Positions 6,095 to 12,490 of a DNA stretch of 12,490 nucleotides are shown here, piece by piece. The DNA comes from Pseudomonadota bacterium (GTDB lineage Bacteria; Pseudomonadota; Alphaproteobacteria; Rhizobiales; Xanthobacteraceae). The notes below the pieces were generated by a model that searched no databases, had not been told where the DNA came from, and saw only the letters and a program-made list of their open reading frames with translations. Numbering within the stretch: position 1 is the first letter of the stretch; each line of letters starts with the position of its first letter. The DNA lies in contig JAJYAH010000121.1 in NCBI GenBank assembly GCA_021779635.1, positions 1 through 12,490 on the forward strand, read 5' to 3'. The position numbers were made by a program, and so were the translations under genes.

Positions 6095-8758
6095 ATGGCA
6101 TCCACTCGCGGAACAGGCGGCACCCCGAAAAAAGCTGCGGCCGCTCAGAAAGCGGCATCAAGGCGGGCGGCACAAAAGGCGGCGCCAGCCGTGCAAAAAG
6201 CGGCGACAGGGGCAACCGCGACCACGGTGCCGGCGGGAGCGGCAGCGACGGTGAAGCTGTCGGGCATCGCGATCAAGACGGTGCTGACCAACCTCTCCAC
6301 CCTCATCCAGAATGTCATTCAGTCCAATCAGCCATCGGTGCCGCTGCCGGGCACCATCCTTGGCACGTTGCAACAGCCTGACGGCACGTTCGGCAGCAAC
6401 CTTGAAATCGAAGTGCTGCCGCCGCCGCCCGCCGCCGCGCCGACCGCGAAAACCTCGATCTTCGGCGCCACAACGTCGGGCTCGCAGGTGATCGCAACAG
6501 GGCTGAGCGATGCCAATGGCAATTTCTCAATTCCACTGCCGAGCGGGGTGGCGCTGCCGCCGGGTGTGGCGCTGACGCTGCGCGTGCGCGGTTCATCGCC
6601 CACCGGCGTGGTGCCACTGACGGTGCAGCCGAGCCTGCTCGGGCCCACGGGCTATCTCGGGACGATGCCGCTGCCGCAGAAGATTCCGCCGATCCCGCCA
6701 GCGATTTTTCAGGAGCTGAGCAACGCTTCCACATCGGAGGCGGGGCCGAAGGGCGGCTGCAACTGCAGCAGCCCGTCTGTGCCGACAGTGACGCTGGGCG
6801 ACGACACGGACTGCATCCGCGTGCTGGAGAACCAAACGTCGTTCGATCAATATCCCTATGGAATATTCTTCCAGCTGATCGCGCCCAACCTCTATGCGGA
6901 GACGGAGAAGCTGCCGCCCTTGCAGACCGGCGTGTATCAACAGCCGATCCGCAGCGATACGCCGCTGGCGCGTACCAATCTGAGCGGGCCGATCAGCATC
7001 GACGATTTTCGCCAGGGTCTGCTCACCGGCCCGGCGATCGTGGGGTCGCTGGGGCTTGGGTATGTATTGCGCTGCAGCCAGAAGTGGAAGTTTCAGGGGC
7101 TCGCGCTGGGAGATCTGGTTTATTCGCTGCCGCTGGCGCCGGGTGAACAGCAGCAGGTGGTCATCGAGGAGCAGACCACCACGCTGGCCGTGCAGGATAC
7201 GGAGGCGGTATACGGGGTTGCGTCGGATCAGGCGTCCTCGCTTTCGGACTCGTCGACGCAAGCGACGTTCAATGCCGCGTTCCAGCAATCGGCGCAGGGC
7301 GGCAGCAGCTTCAACACCGCGTCTCAATCGGGAAGCCTGACCGCCGGGGGCGGGCTGCTTGGCCTGCTGGGCGGGCCGAGCGGAAGCCTGGGCGAGACCA
7401 CGTCCAGCGGGTCCAGCAGCAACTGGATGGACGGGCTGCAGAACTACGCCTCGACGGCGTCGCAATCGGTGCAGAACTACGCCGAGCAGCAGTCGTTTTC
7501 GCAGCGACGCGCCCAGCGGACGGCGATGCGGATGGCGTCGGCGTCGGAATCGACCTCGGTGACGACGAAGACGATCAGCAATCACAACAAGCTGCACGCG
7601 CTGACGATGCAATATTTCGAGGTGCTCCGGCTGTTCGACGTAAGCACGTCGTACGACGGGGTGAGCCTGGTATGCCTGGTGCCGCTGGATATCGTGTGGT
7701 TCCTGCCGCCGGGGCAGGCCGAGCATTTGGATGACGTGATATCCGACAGCGATCTGTCGAGCGCTATCCAGTATGCGAGCCAGCTCAACAGCGGGCTGCC
7801 GAGCATTGCGTCCCAGGTGCAGAACGCAATCGGCTTTGCGGGAAGCGGGATCCTGGCGGCGTTGGCCGAGGTCATCATCGCCAATGTGACCGCGCAGCTT
7901 ACGGCCGCGATGAACGAGGCGACGCAGCTCAACGGGATTCTGAGCGGGCTCAAAAGCAACCCGATCTACATCGCGCCAGCGGCCGAGGCGAGCACGGTAT
8001 TGTCGCAGATCACACAGGCGCAGACTTCGATTACGAATTTTGACTCGTCCAATCAGGTCTCCAATCTGCAGACGGCGCTATCGCTGTTTCAGTCCTGCGC
8101 GGCACTCGCGACCGCGCTGTACCAGCAGCTTTCGAGCCCTTCGCTGAGTGGCAGCTTGAACCGTGAGCAGGTGCTGGATCGCTATGCGGGGCTGCTCGCG
8201 CATTCGGACGTGCTGCAGCAATCGCTGCCGCGGCAATACGCGTCGGGACTGACGCGGCTGGAGAAATTCGCCTCCGACCCAAGGGCGTCGCTGGTGCTGG
8301 ACAGCCTGGCGGAGGATGTCATCCAGTTCTCGGCGAACGCGTCCGTGCTGCCGTTCGACCATATCTACGTGGCGGCGGTAACGCGCTGGGGGACGCGGCT
8401 GGGGCCGGTGGAGATGGTGCAGACACCGCCGGTAACGGTGCCAGGGCAGTTCGATCCGAGCAAGGCGTTCAAAACGTCCGACGATTTGATGCAATACCTG
8501 CTGGGGCAGCGTAATCCGAGCAGCGGGTCCAACGCGGCGTTGCAAGCATCGATCGCGTTGCCGCGGTCGCTGTCACCGTGCGATGTCTGTTCACGTCGTT
8601 CTTCGGCACCAATGGTTCGGCGTGGCCGAGCGGGGTGCTGGACGGGCTCGGGCCGCTGTTGGAGCCGCCGGTGGCACCGGCGGCGACGACGTATACGGCG
8701 GCGCAACTTGCGGCCCAACTCGGCGCGCCGTATTTCTGGAATTTCAGCGCGAGCCTGA
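6095..8758 (+). CDS. Very large protein of unknown function, N-terminal part (gene split by a frameshift)
   Basis: About 830 residues of genuine protein before the frame is lost; after about 8583 the reading turns Arg-rich and stops at 8758. Order of parts: a Lys/Ala/Gln-rich start (residues 11-37, such as 'PKKAAAAQKAASRRAAQKAA'); 'GTILGTLQQPDGTF' to 'TGLSDANGNFSIPLPSG' (86-151), which looks like a carboxypeptidase-regulatory-type beta-sandwich; a 'GGCNCSS' cysteine pair (220-226); and 'LALGDLVYSLPLAPGEQQQV' (336-355). A Ser/Gly/Gln-rich, probably flexible or helical section (375-470) follows, then 'NHNKLHALTMQYFEVLRLF' (496-514) and long helical stretches (about 600-780). There is no signal peptide or membrane span. 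The PLAPGE and HALTxQYxEVLR blocks resemble conserved blocks I associate with large uncharacterised bacterial proteins; I cannot name a function. The start at 6095 rests on GGAGG 7 bases upstream. It belongs with the frame at 8578-9801 as one gene. Confidence 0.75.
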   Translation: MASTRGTGGTPKKAAAAQKAASRRAAQKAAPAVQKAATGATATTVPAGAAATVKLSGIAIKTVLTNLSTLIQNVIQSNQPSVPLPGTILGTLQQPDGTFGSNLEIEVLPPPPAAAPTAKTSIFGATTSGSQVIATGLSDANGNFSIPLPSGVALPPGVALTLRVRGSSPTGVVPLTVQPSLLGPTGYLGTMPLPQKIPPIPPAIFQELSNASTSEAGPKGGCNCSSPSVPTVTLGDDTDCIRVLENQTSFDQYPYGIFFQLIAPNLYAETEKLPPLQTGVYQQPIRSDTPLARTNLSGPISIDDFRQGLLTGPAIVGSLGLGYVLRCSQKWKFQGLALGDLVYSLPLAPGEQQQVVIEEQTTTLAVQDTEAVYGVASDQASSLSDSSTQATFNAAFQQSAQGGSSFNTASQSGSLTAGGGLLGLLGGPSGSLGETTSSGSSSNWMDGLQNYASTASQSVQNYAEQQSFSQRRAQRTAMRMASASESTSVTTKTISNHNKLHALTMQYFEVLRLFDVSTSYDGVSLVCLVPLDIVWFLPPGQAEHLDDVISDSDLSSAIQYASQLNSGLPSIASQVQNAIGFAGSGILAALAEVIIANVTAQLTAAMNEATQLNGILSGLKSNPIYIAPAAEASTVLSQITQAQTSITNFDSSNQVSNLQTALSLFQSCAALATALYQQLSSPSLSGSLNREQVLDRYAGLLAHSDVLQQSLPRQYASGLTRLEKFASDPRASLVLDSLAEDVIQFSANASVLPFDHIYVAAVTRWGTRLGPVEMVQTPPVTVPGQFDPSKAFKTSDDLMQYLLGQRNPSSGSNAALQASIALPRSLSPCDVCSRRSSAPMVRRGRAGCWTGSGRCWSRRWHRRRRRIRRRNLRPNSARRISGISARA

Positions 8759-9801
8759 CCGCGAGCGTGAGCGGGAACCCGGAAAACTATGTGAACCCCG
8801 GCGCCGGCAGCGTCGAGCTTCCGGCCGGCGTGTATCCGATCCCGGCGATGGAAGTGGCGCCACTGCTGAAATATTCCGACCTGATCCGCATCGAGAATAC
8901 GCTGCAGCACGTGCTGCGGAACATGGTGCGTTACTCGAAAGCGGTCTGGCTGTCGCTGACGCCGGAAGAGCGGGTGATGCTGCTCGAGCCCTACCTGCTC
9001 TCGTTCCCTGGATTGTCGAGCTCCGTGCCGCTGCTGGATTGCATCGGCAACGAGGTGCTCGGATTCCAGGGCAATTGCATGATCATGCCGTTCTCCATCC
9101 CACCGTCGCTGGGTGACCAGCAGGGATGGCCGATGACGACGGGGCAGATGGAGGATGCGCTTCTGCGGTTCTATCGACAGAGCGCACCACACCAGGTCAC
9201 GCGCACGGCGCTGCCGACAAGCGGGGTGCTCGGCGAGGCGATGCTCGGGCATTGCTCGTCTGGCGAAAAGATCGACCTGACGCGGTTCTGGAACTGGCAG
9301 GATTCGCCGACCGATACGGCGCCGGCGATCGGTACGGTCAACGTGCCGGGCAGCCAGGTGCCAACGCTGGCGGCGGCGCAGACACCGAATGCTCTCAGCG
9401 GGATGCTTCCGAACCTGGTCAACAATGTTCAACTGCCGCCACAGCAGGCGAATACCAGCCTGCTGCAAGGCTTGATCACCGCGGTGCTGGCGCAAAAGGG
9501 GATCGATCCATCGTCGGTGACGGGCGCGAGCCAGTTGGCGACGCTGCTTCAGGGCACACAGAGCGCGGGCAATTCAGCGCGGGCCAGCCAGTTGCAGGCG
9601 AATACGGCGCTGACCTCGCAGGCCATCAGCACGCTGGGCACCATCGTGACGGGCGGCGGCTCGGGCGGCGGCTCAGGGTCACGGGGTTCGAATGGCTCGG
9701 GCGGGTCGAGTGGTTCAGGTGGCGGAAGCGGGTCGGGCGGCGGGTCCGGGGGAGATGCGCTGGCGGCGCTGATCCCGGTGATCCTCGCGGCATTGGCGTG
9801 A
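8578..9801 (+). CDS. Very large protein of unknown function, C-terminal part (continues the gene from 6095)
   Basis: This frame takes over without a gap: the product resumes as 'LFTSFFGTNGSAWPSGVLDG' right where the first frame degenerates. There is no ribosome binding site before the GTG at 8578, so this is not an independent gene. About 405 residues follow: 'LGAPYFWNFSASLTASVSGN', 'LQHVLRNMVRYSKAVWLSLT' with 'PEERVMLLEPYLL' (about 8905-9000), and a Trp/aromatic block 'LTRFWNWQDSP' near 9280. The C-terminus is a 34-residue Gly/Ser linker and then the hydrophobic tail DALAALIPVILAALA. The tail could anchor in a membrane or dock onto a partner. The TGA at 9799-9801 is followed 12 bases later by the IPT/TIG gene, so the two are one transcription unit. 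Repaired, the whole protein is about 1,230 residues. Confidence 0.75.
   Translation: MRCLFTSFFGTNGSAWPSGVLDGLGPLLEPPVAPAATTYTAAQLAAQLGAPYFWNFSASLTASVSGNPENYVNPGAGSVELPAGVYPIPAMEVAPLLKYSDLIRIENTLQHVLRNMVRYSKAVWLSLTPEERVMLLEPYLLSFPGLSSSVPLLDCIGNEVLGFQGNCMIMPFSIPPSLGDQQGWPMTTGQMEDALLRFYRQSAPHQVTRTALPTSGVLGEAMLGHCSSGEKIDLTRFWNWQDSPTDTAPAIGTVNVPGSQVPTLAAAQTPNALSGMLPNLVNNVQLPPQQANTSLLQGLITAVLAQKGIDPSSVTGASQLATLLQGTQSAGNSARASQLQANTALTSQAISTLGTIVTGGGSGGGSGSRGSNGSGGSSGSGGGSGSGGGSGGDALAALIPVILAALA
9652..9753 (+). repeat. Gly/Ser-coding low-complexity repeat (34-residue linker)
   Basis: The DNA is built of ggc/ggg/ggt and tcg/tca/agc codons and encodes an almost pure Gly-Ser chain with one Arg and one Asn. 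It separates the globular body of the large protein from its hydrophobic last 15 residues. Length variation by slippage between strains is likely. Confidence 0.9.
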
Positions 9802-9813
9802 GGGAGAGAAAGC

Positions 9814-11067
9814 ATGGCCATACCAGTCATCGTTTCCTTGGCGCCGATCTCCGGACCGGCCGCGGGCGGCACGATCGTGACGTTGACGGGCACCGGGTTC
9901 ACCGGGGCGCTGGCGGTGGGCTTCGGGCCGACCAATGCCAGCGCGCTGTCTGTGATCTCTGACACGACGATGGTGGCCGTGAGCCCAGCAGGAAATGGCC
10001 CTGTTAATGTCACCGTCATCACGCCGGCGGGGATATCGGCGGTCAATGCCGCGATCCAGTTCGGCTACTCGGGCGCCGCGTCGAGCAGCGGCGCGACGAG
10101 CTATTATGTCGATCCAGCGCTGACGTCGCAGATCGTCGGCACACTGTTGAATTTTGTGCAGTCGAGCACGACGCCGCAGGCGGTGGCGGCGCAGAATGTG
10201 CTGATGCAGCGCCTGGCGCTGGAAGGCGATGTGGTGGGCTCGCGGCTGCCGCCGCCGAAAAACATCACGGAAATGGGAGGCTATATCAATCTGCTGGGGA
10301 CGCTGGGCGAGACGGTGATGCGGGAGGAGACGCTCGCGGGAGCGCTCGGGGTGGCCGGACCGACGCCGTCGCTTGCGGCACTTTCGGCGCAGCCGCTTTC
10401 GCTGGTGAGCATCGCCAATGACCGGCCGGCCGGCCGCGCGCAGGCGACATTGCCGCTGGCGATTTTGGTGCGCAGCGACTTCCTGACGGCGTTCCAGAAT
10501 GTGGTGAAGGCACTGCATGCGCAGGGCGCGACCTTGCCGTGTGCCGGGCCGTCGGCGCTGACGCTTCCAGCGGGCGGGCCGGGGGCGACGCCGCCGGCGG
10601 ACCCGCTGCTATATCTGGGCCGCGTGCTGAATCTGGCGGGCTCGGCGGCGCTGGTGGACCCGACGACGGATCCGCTGGCGCTGGTGCGAACCGCGGGGAG
10701 CGGCAACCCGTTCGCGATCGCGGCGAACGTGCTTTCCGCCGGGACGGTGGCAGTGGCATCGGGCGCTTACGACGCGCTGGAGGTAAGCGGAGGCGCGGTG
10801 GTGACGGCGCCGGGCCTGACGCTGACCTGTGTGATGCTGGCGCCAGTGTTGGCGAATGCCGGGTTCTATCCGGCCTCGCCGTTGCCGCAGCCGGCGTCGC
10901 CCACGGACTCGACGTGGACAAGGCTGACAAATGTTACCGGGCTGATAAGCGGGACGACAGTGCTGGGGGACGAGCTGGCGCTGCTGTATCCGCCGGAGGT
11001 CATCGCGGCGAGCGCGTTTGCGCCGATTGTTGGGTATACGTGGAACGGAACGGCGTTCGCGGCTTGA
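9814..11067 (+). CDS. IPT/TIG-domain protein of unknown function, partner of the large protein
   Basis: A 417-residue protein opening directly with an IPT/TIG immunoglobulin-like domain (about residues 3-85): 'VIVSLAPISGPAAGGTIVTL', 'GTGFTGALAVGFG', 'VNVTVITPAG'. After a Ser/Gly/Ala hinge comes a helical region, 'YVDPALTSQIVGTLLNFVQ' and 'EMGGYINLLGTLGETVMREE' (about 91-175), then a Pro/Ala/Leu-rich, beta-leaning C-terminal half. TIG domains usually mediate binding in surface proteins or sit in multidomain enzymes. There is no signal peptide, which is odd for a surface protein and suggests a cytosolic role, or export by a non-classical route. GGGAG at 9802-9806 lies 7 bases before the ATG, 12 bases after the large gene's stop. 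Codon and base use match the large gene, so the two probably move and work together. I do not recognise the C-terminal region. Confidence 0.85.
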   Translation: MAIPVIVSLAPISGPAAGGTIVTLTGTGFTGALAVGFGPTNASALSVISDTTMVAVSPAGNGPVNVTVITPAGISAVNAAIQFGYSGAASSSGATSYYVDPALTSQIVGTLLNFVQSSTTPQAVAAQNVLMQRLALEGDVVGSRLPPPKNITEMGGYINLLGTLGETVMREETLAGALGVAGPTPSLAALSAQPLSLVSIANDRPAGRAQATLPLAILVRSDFLTAFQNVVKALHAQGATLPCAGPSALTLPAGGPGATPPADPLLYLGRVLNLAGSAALVDPTTDPLALVRTAGSGNPFAIAANVLSAGTVAVASGAYDALEVSGGAVVTAPGLTLTCVMLAPVLANAGFYPASPLPQPASPTDSTWTRLTNVTGLISGTTVLGDELALLYPPEVIAASAFAPIVGYTWNGTAFAA

Positions 11068-11075
11068 AGATCATG

Positions 11076-11097
11076 GCGGGGTGGGACGAAGCCCCGC
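11076..11097 (+). terminator. Possible terminator hairpin after the cassette
   Basis: GCGGGG (11076-11081) pairs with CCCCGC (11092-11097) across a 10-base loop, nine bases after the IPT/TIG stop codon. The stem is GC-rich and well placed, but no T-run follows, so termination would be weak or factor-dependent. Confidence 0.4.
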
Positions 11098-11513
11098 TAA
11101 AGCTCTCGCTATGCACTGCGGAACGCACAGCCGATTTCAGCGGATGATGCGATGGCCTTCGAGCGCTTCCGACGCGGAGGCTTGCTTCGCCGCTTTAGCG
11201 ATTTGCGGTTTTTCCTGCCGCCCTCACGATCGGCTAGCCTGAATCTGTTTCGTCGCGCCTTTGGGACATGCCGGCGGATGCCGAGAATGTCTGCTTGTCG
11301 GGGGTAGACCGGAAGCGGTTGGCCCACGGGCAGAACGGCGAGATTGACCCATCTCGGAAATTGCGCGGTTCGTTGTTGGAACCCGGATGATCCTGGTTCC
11401 CCAAGCACACCGACGCGCTTGAGAAATTTTCGGGTAATGTCGGCAATGGGCAATCGCCTGCGTCCTAAGACCGAAAGCGCCAAACTGAAGGCGAAGTCCG
11501 AGGGAGAATTCGC
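11098..11513. other. Intergenic stretch with repeat-like sequence, no supported gene
   Basis: The part from about 11245 to 11362 ('gagaatgtctgcttgtcg', 'gggtagaccggaagcggttg', 'gcgagattgaccca') resembles a degenerate intergenic repeat that I remember from Bradyrhizobium-type genomes; this recollection is unverified. A 124-residue minus-strand frame (11109-11483) spans it but ends in a long Arg/Lys run and lacks family resemblance, so it is taken as a shadow. Nothing else was recognised. Confidence 0.4.
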
Positions 11514-11594
11514 ATGATGGCGCCGATATCAACAGACGTGAGCAGGGTGGAACCGGTGCTCGGATATTGGAACCGAAAGGACGCGCAATGGTAA
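11514..11594 (+). CDS. Doubtful 26-residue leader ORF before the PhnB-like gene
   Basis: AGGGAG (11501-11506) lies 7 bases before an ATG at 11514. The frame reads MMAPISTDVSRVEPVL and on to a TAA whose bases overlap the start of the next gene (ATGGTAA). The ribosome binding site is better than expected by chance and the overlap would couple translation. The peptide is unknown and the frame is very short. Confidence 0.2.
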   Translation: MMAPISTDVSRVEPVLGYWNRKDAQW

Positions 11595-12061
11595 AGAACA
11601 CGATTTGCCTCTGGTACGATAAGGATGCCGAGACCGCCGCTCGCTTCTATGCCGAGACCTTTCCCGATAGCACCGTGAATGCCATCCACCGTGCACCGGG
11701 TGACTACCCATCCGGCAAGAAGGGAGATGTGCTCACAGTCGAATTCAAGGTTGCCGGTATCTCTTGTATCGGCCTAAACGGCGGTCCCGCGGTCAAACAT
11801 AACGAAGCGTTCTCGTTCCAGATCGCCACTGACGATCAAGCCGAGACCGACCGCTATTGGAACGCCATCGTCGGCAATGGCGGCCAGGAGAGCGCGTGCG
11901 GCTGGTGCAAAGACAAGTGGGGCATTTCGTGACAAATCACGCCGCGTGTGTTGACAGAGGCCATGGCGGCGGGCGGCGATGAAGCAAAGCGCGCTTTTGA
12001 TGCGATGATGACAATGAAGAAAATAGACGTCGCTGCAATCAAGGCGGCGCGCCGCGGCTGA
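11588..12061 (+). pseudogene. PhnB-like VOC-family protein, interrupted by an in-frame TGA
   Basis: The ATG at 11588, with AAAGGA at 11576-11581, opens 'MVKNTICLWYDKDAETAARF', typical of the PhnB / 3-demethylubiquinone methyltransferase-like branch of the glyoxalase (VOC) fold. These form dimers with paired beta-alpha-beta-beta-beta units; most have no proven substrate. Conserved-looking blocks follow: 'FYAETFPDS', 'GLNGGPAVKHNEAFSFQI', 'CGWCKDKWGIS'. A TGA at 11930-11932 (codon 115) stops the frame. The same frame then continues with the family's usual end, 'QITPRVLTEAMAAGGDEAKR' and 'AFDAMMTMKKIDVAAIKAAR', to a TGA at 12059-12061. Family members read WGLSWQITPRVL-like here, so the TGA replaces a Trp codon (TGG to TGA). 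Unbroken length would be 157 residues, as expected. The shortened 114-residue form probably does not fold properly. Confidence 0.85.
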
Positions 12062-12119
12062 GTCCGCTGCAAGAGAATCCTGTGATGGCCGCTGATGGCA
12101 CGAACCGCCGGTTGAAAGG

Positions 12120-12145
12120 CGGGCAGAGCATGTCCGCTCTGCCCG
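12120..12145 (-). terminator. Strong hairpin behind the recombinase remnant
   Basis: CGGGCAGAGC (12120-12129) and GCTCTGCCCG (12136-12145) form a perfect 10-bp stem with a 6-base loop. It begins 7 bases past the recombinase stop codon on the minus strand and is followed there by GCCTTTCAA, so it suits termination of that gene best. Confidence 0.65.
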
Positions 12146-12151
12146 GGTATT

Positions 12152-12461
12152 TCAGACGTCAACTTGTTCCGCTATTGCCGGAGCGTTATCGACTTCGATG
12201 CCGAGGTATCGGACCGTGCTTTCGATCTTCGGGTAAAGGTCGGATAGCCCTCAAGTTGCCTGTCCGCCGATAGGTCAAGGCGGCTTTTGTTCGTCGCAGT
12301 GAATGCGTGCCAAACAGCCTCGGGTCCAGCCCGACGCTCCCGATCCAATCAGACGCAAGCCGGGCGTATTGGCGTGCCGTCATGCTATGGTCAGGACCTA
12401 GACGACCGATTCCATGAAATCGGCATTGATGGAACTGGAAGGGTGTTGGCGGATTCCTCAT
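12152..12461 (-). pseudogene. Remnant of a tyrosine recombinase (phage-type integrase), C-terminal end
   Basis: The minus strand reads 'MTARQYARLASDWIGSVGLD' from 12383, then 'FGTHSLRRTKAALTYRRTGN', which holds the H-x-x-R catalytic box of tyrosine recombinases. After 'NLRAI' the frame turns meaningless and stops at 12186. In the neighbouring frame the family's end follows: 'KIESTVRYLGIEVDNAPAIA', with the nucleophile Tyr at 12208-12206, closing at a TGA (12154-12152). The usual 'QLLLGH' segment with the second His/Trp-box residue is missing between them; about 8 bases appear deleted. Upstream of 12383 the sequence no longer resembles a recombinase, so the N-terminal and core parts are lost or degraded. 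This type catalyses site-specific strand exchange; this copy cannot be active. Confidence 0.85.
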
Positions 12462-12490
12462 TTGCAGTTGGCTGAATGAGGAATGGCATC

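Noticed and set aside
6593..7726. Long minus-strand frame antisense to the giant gene
   Set aside because: Very rich in Arg, His and Gln, with no family resemblance; a typical shadow of a GC-rich plus-strand gene that has clear protein-like composition.
8515..8600. Programmed -1 ribosomal frameshift in the giant gene
   Set aside because: No slippery heptamer and no obvious stimulatory hairpin were seen in the overlap of the two frames; a one-base deletion explains it more simply.
8365..9495. Second long minus-strand frame antisense to the giant gene
   Set aside because: Same Arg/His/Gln-rich shadow composition, and it crosses the frameshift without any sign of being the real coding strand.
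11109..11483. Minus-strand 124-residue frame
   Set aside because: Ends in a long Arg/Lys run and lies over repeat-like intergenic sequence; no family resemblance.
1..12490. CRISPR array, tRNA, rRNA, intact insertion sequence
   Set aside because: No regularly spaced direct repeats, no cloverleaf-like sequence, no rRNA-like sequence and no transposase with terminal inverted repeats were recognised by eye.

Overview
The window is GC-rich, with the codon use and gene content of an alphaproteobacterium. The closest fit is the Bradyrhizobium / Nitrobacteraceae group of the Rhizobiales. Pointers are an IHF-alpha-like HU protein, an inverted repeat of the 'tccttcgagac' type that I remember as common in those genomes, a degenerate intergenic repeat of similar flavour, and the remnant of a tyrosine recombinase of a kind common there. 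The assignment is inference; no rRNA or other marker gene is present.

Left part (1-3276), all on the minus strand, looks like ordinary chromosome. In order of transcription it holds an LplT-like major facilitator transporter (1945-3276), a 2-keto-4-pentenoate hydratase-family enzyme (993-1796) and the N-terminal 272 codons of a PQQ-type sorbosone dehydrogenase family protein that runs off the left edge. A 12-bp palindrome lies between the last two.

Middle part (3277-6000) is looser and locally AT-richer. It holds a small hypothetical protein (minus), a small plus-strand gene broken by a frameshift (4196-4388), an IHF/HU-type DNA-binding protein (plus) and a hemerythrin-domain protein (minus). 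The last two converge on a possible shared terminator.

The most interesting part is the two-gene plus-strand cassette at 6095-11067. The first gene would encode a protein of about 1,230 residues if a single-base frameshift near 8583 is repaired. It has a Lys/Ala-rich start, a small beta-sandwich-like region, a long central part with conserved-looking motifs, and a 34-residue Gly/Ser linker followed by a 15-residue hydrophobic C-terminal tail. The second gene, 12 bases downstream with its own good ribosome binding site, encodes a 417-residue protein that opens with an IPT/TIG domain. Neither has a classical signal peptide, and I cannot name an established function for either. A 41-codon leader ORF ends one base before the first gene's start codon.

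Right part (11068-12490) shows decay. It has an intergenic repeat-like stretch, a PhnB/VOC-family gene interrupted by one in-frame TGA where a Trp codon is expected, and the frameshifted C-terminal end of a tyrosine recombinase with a clear hairpin behind it. No tRNA, rRNA, CRISPR array or intact insertion sequence was seen.
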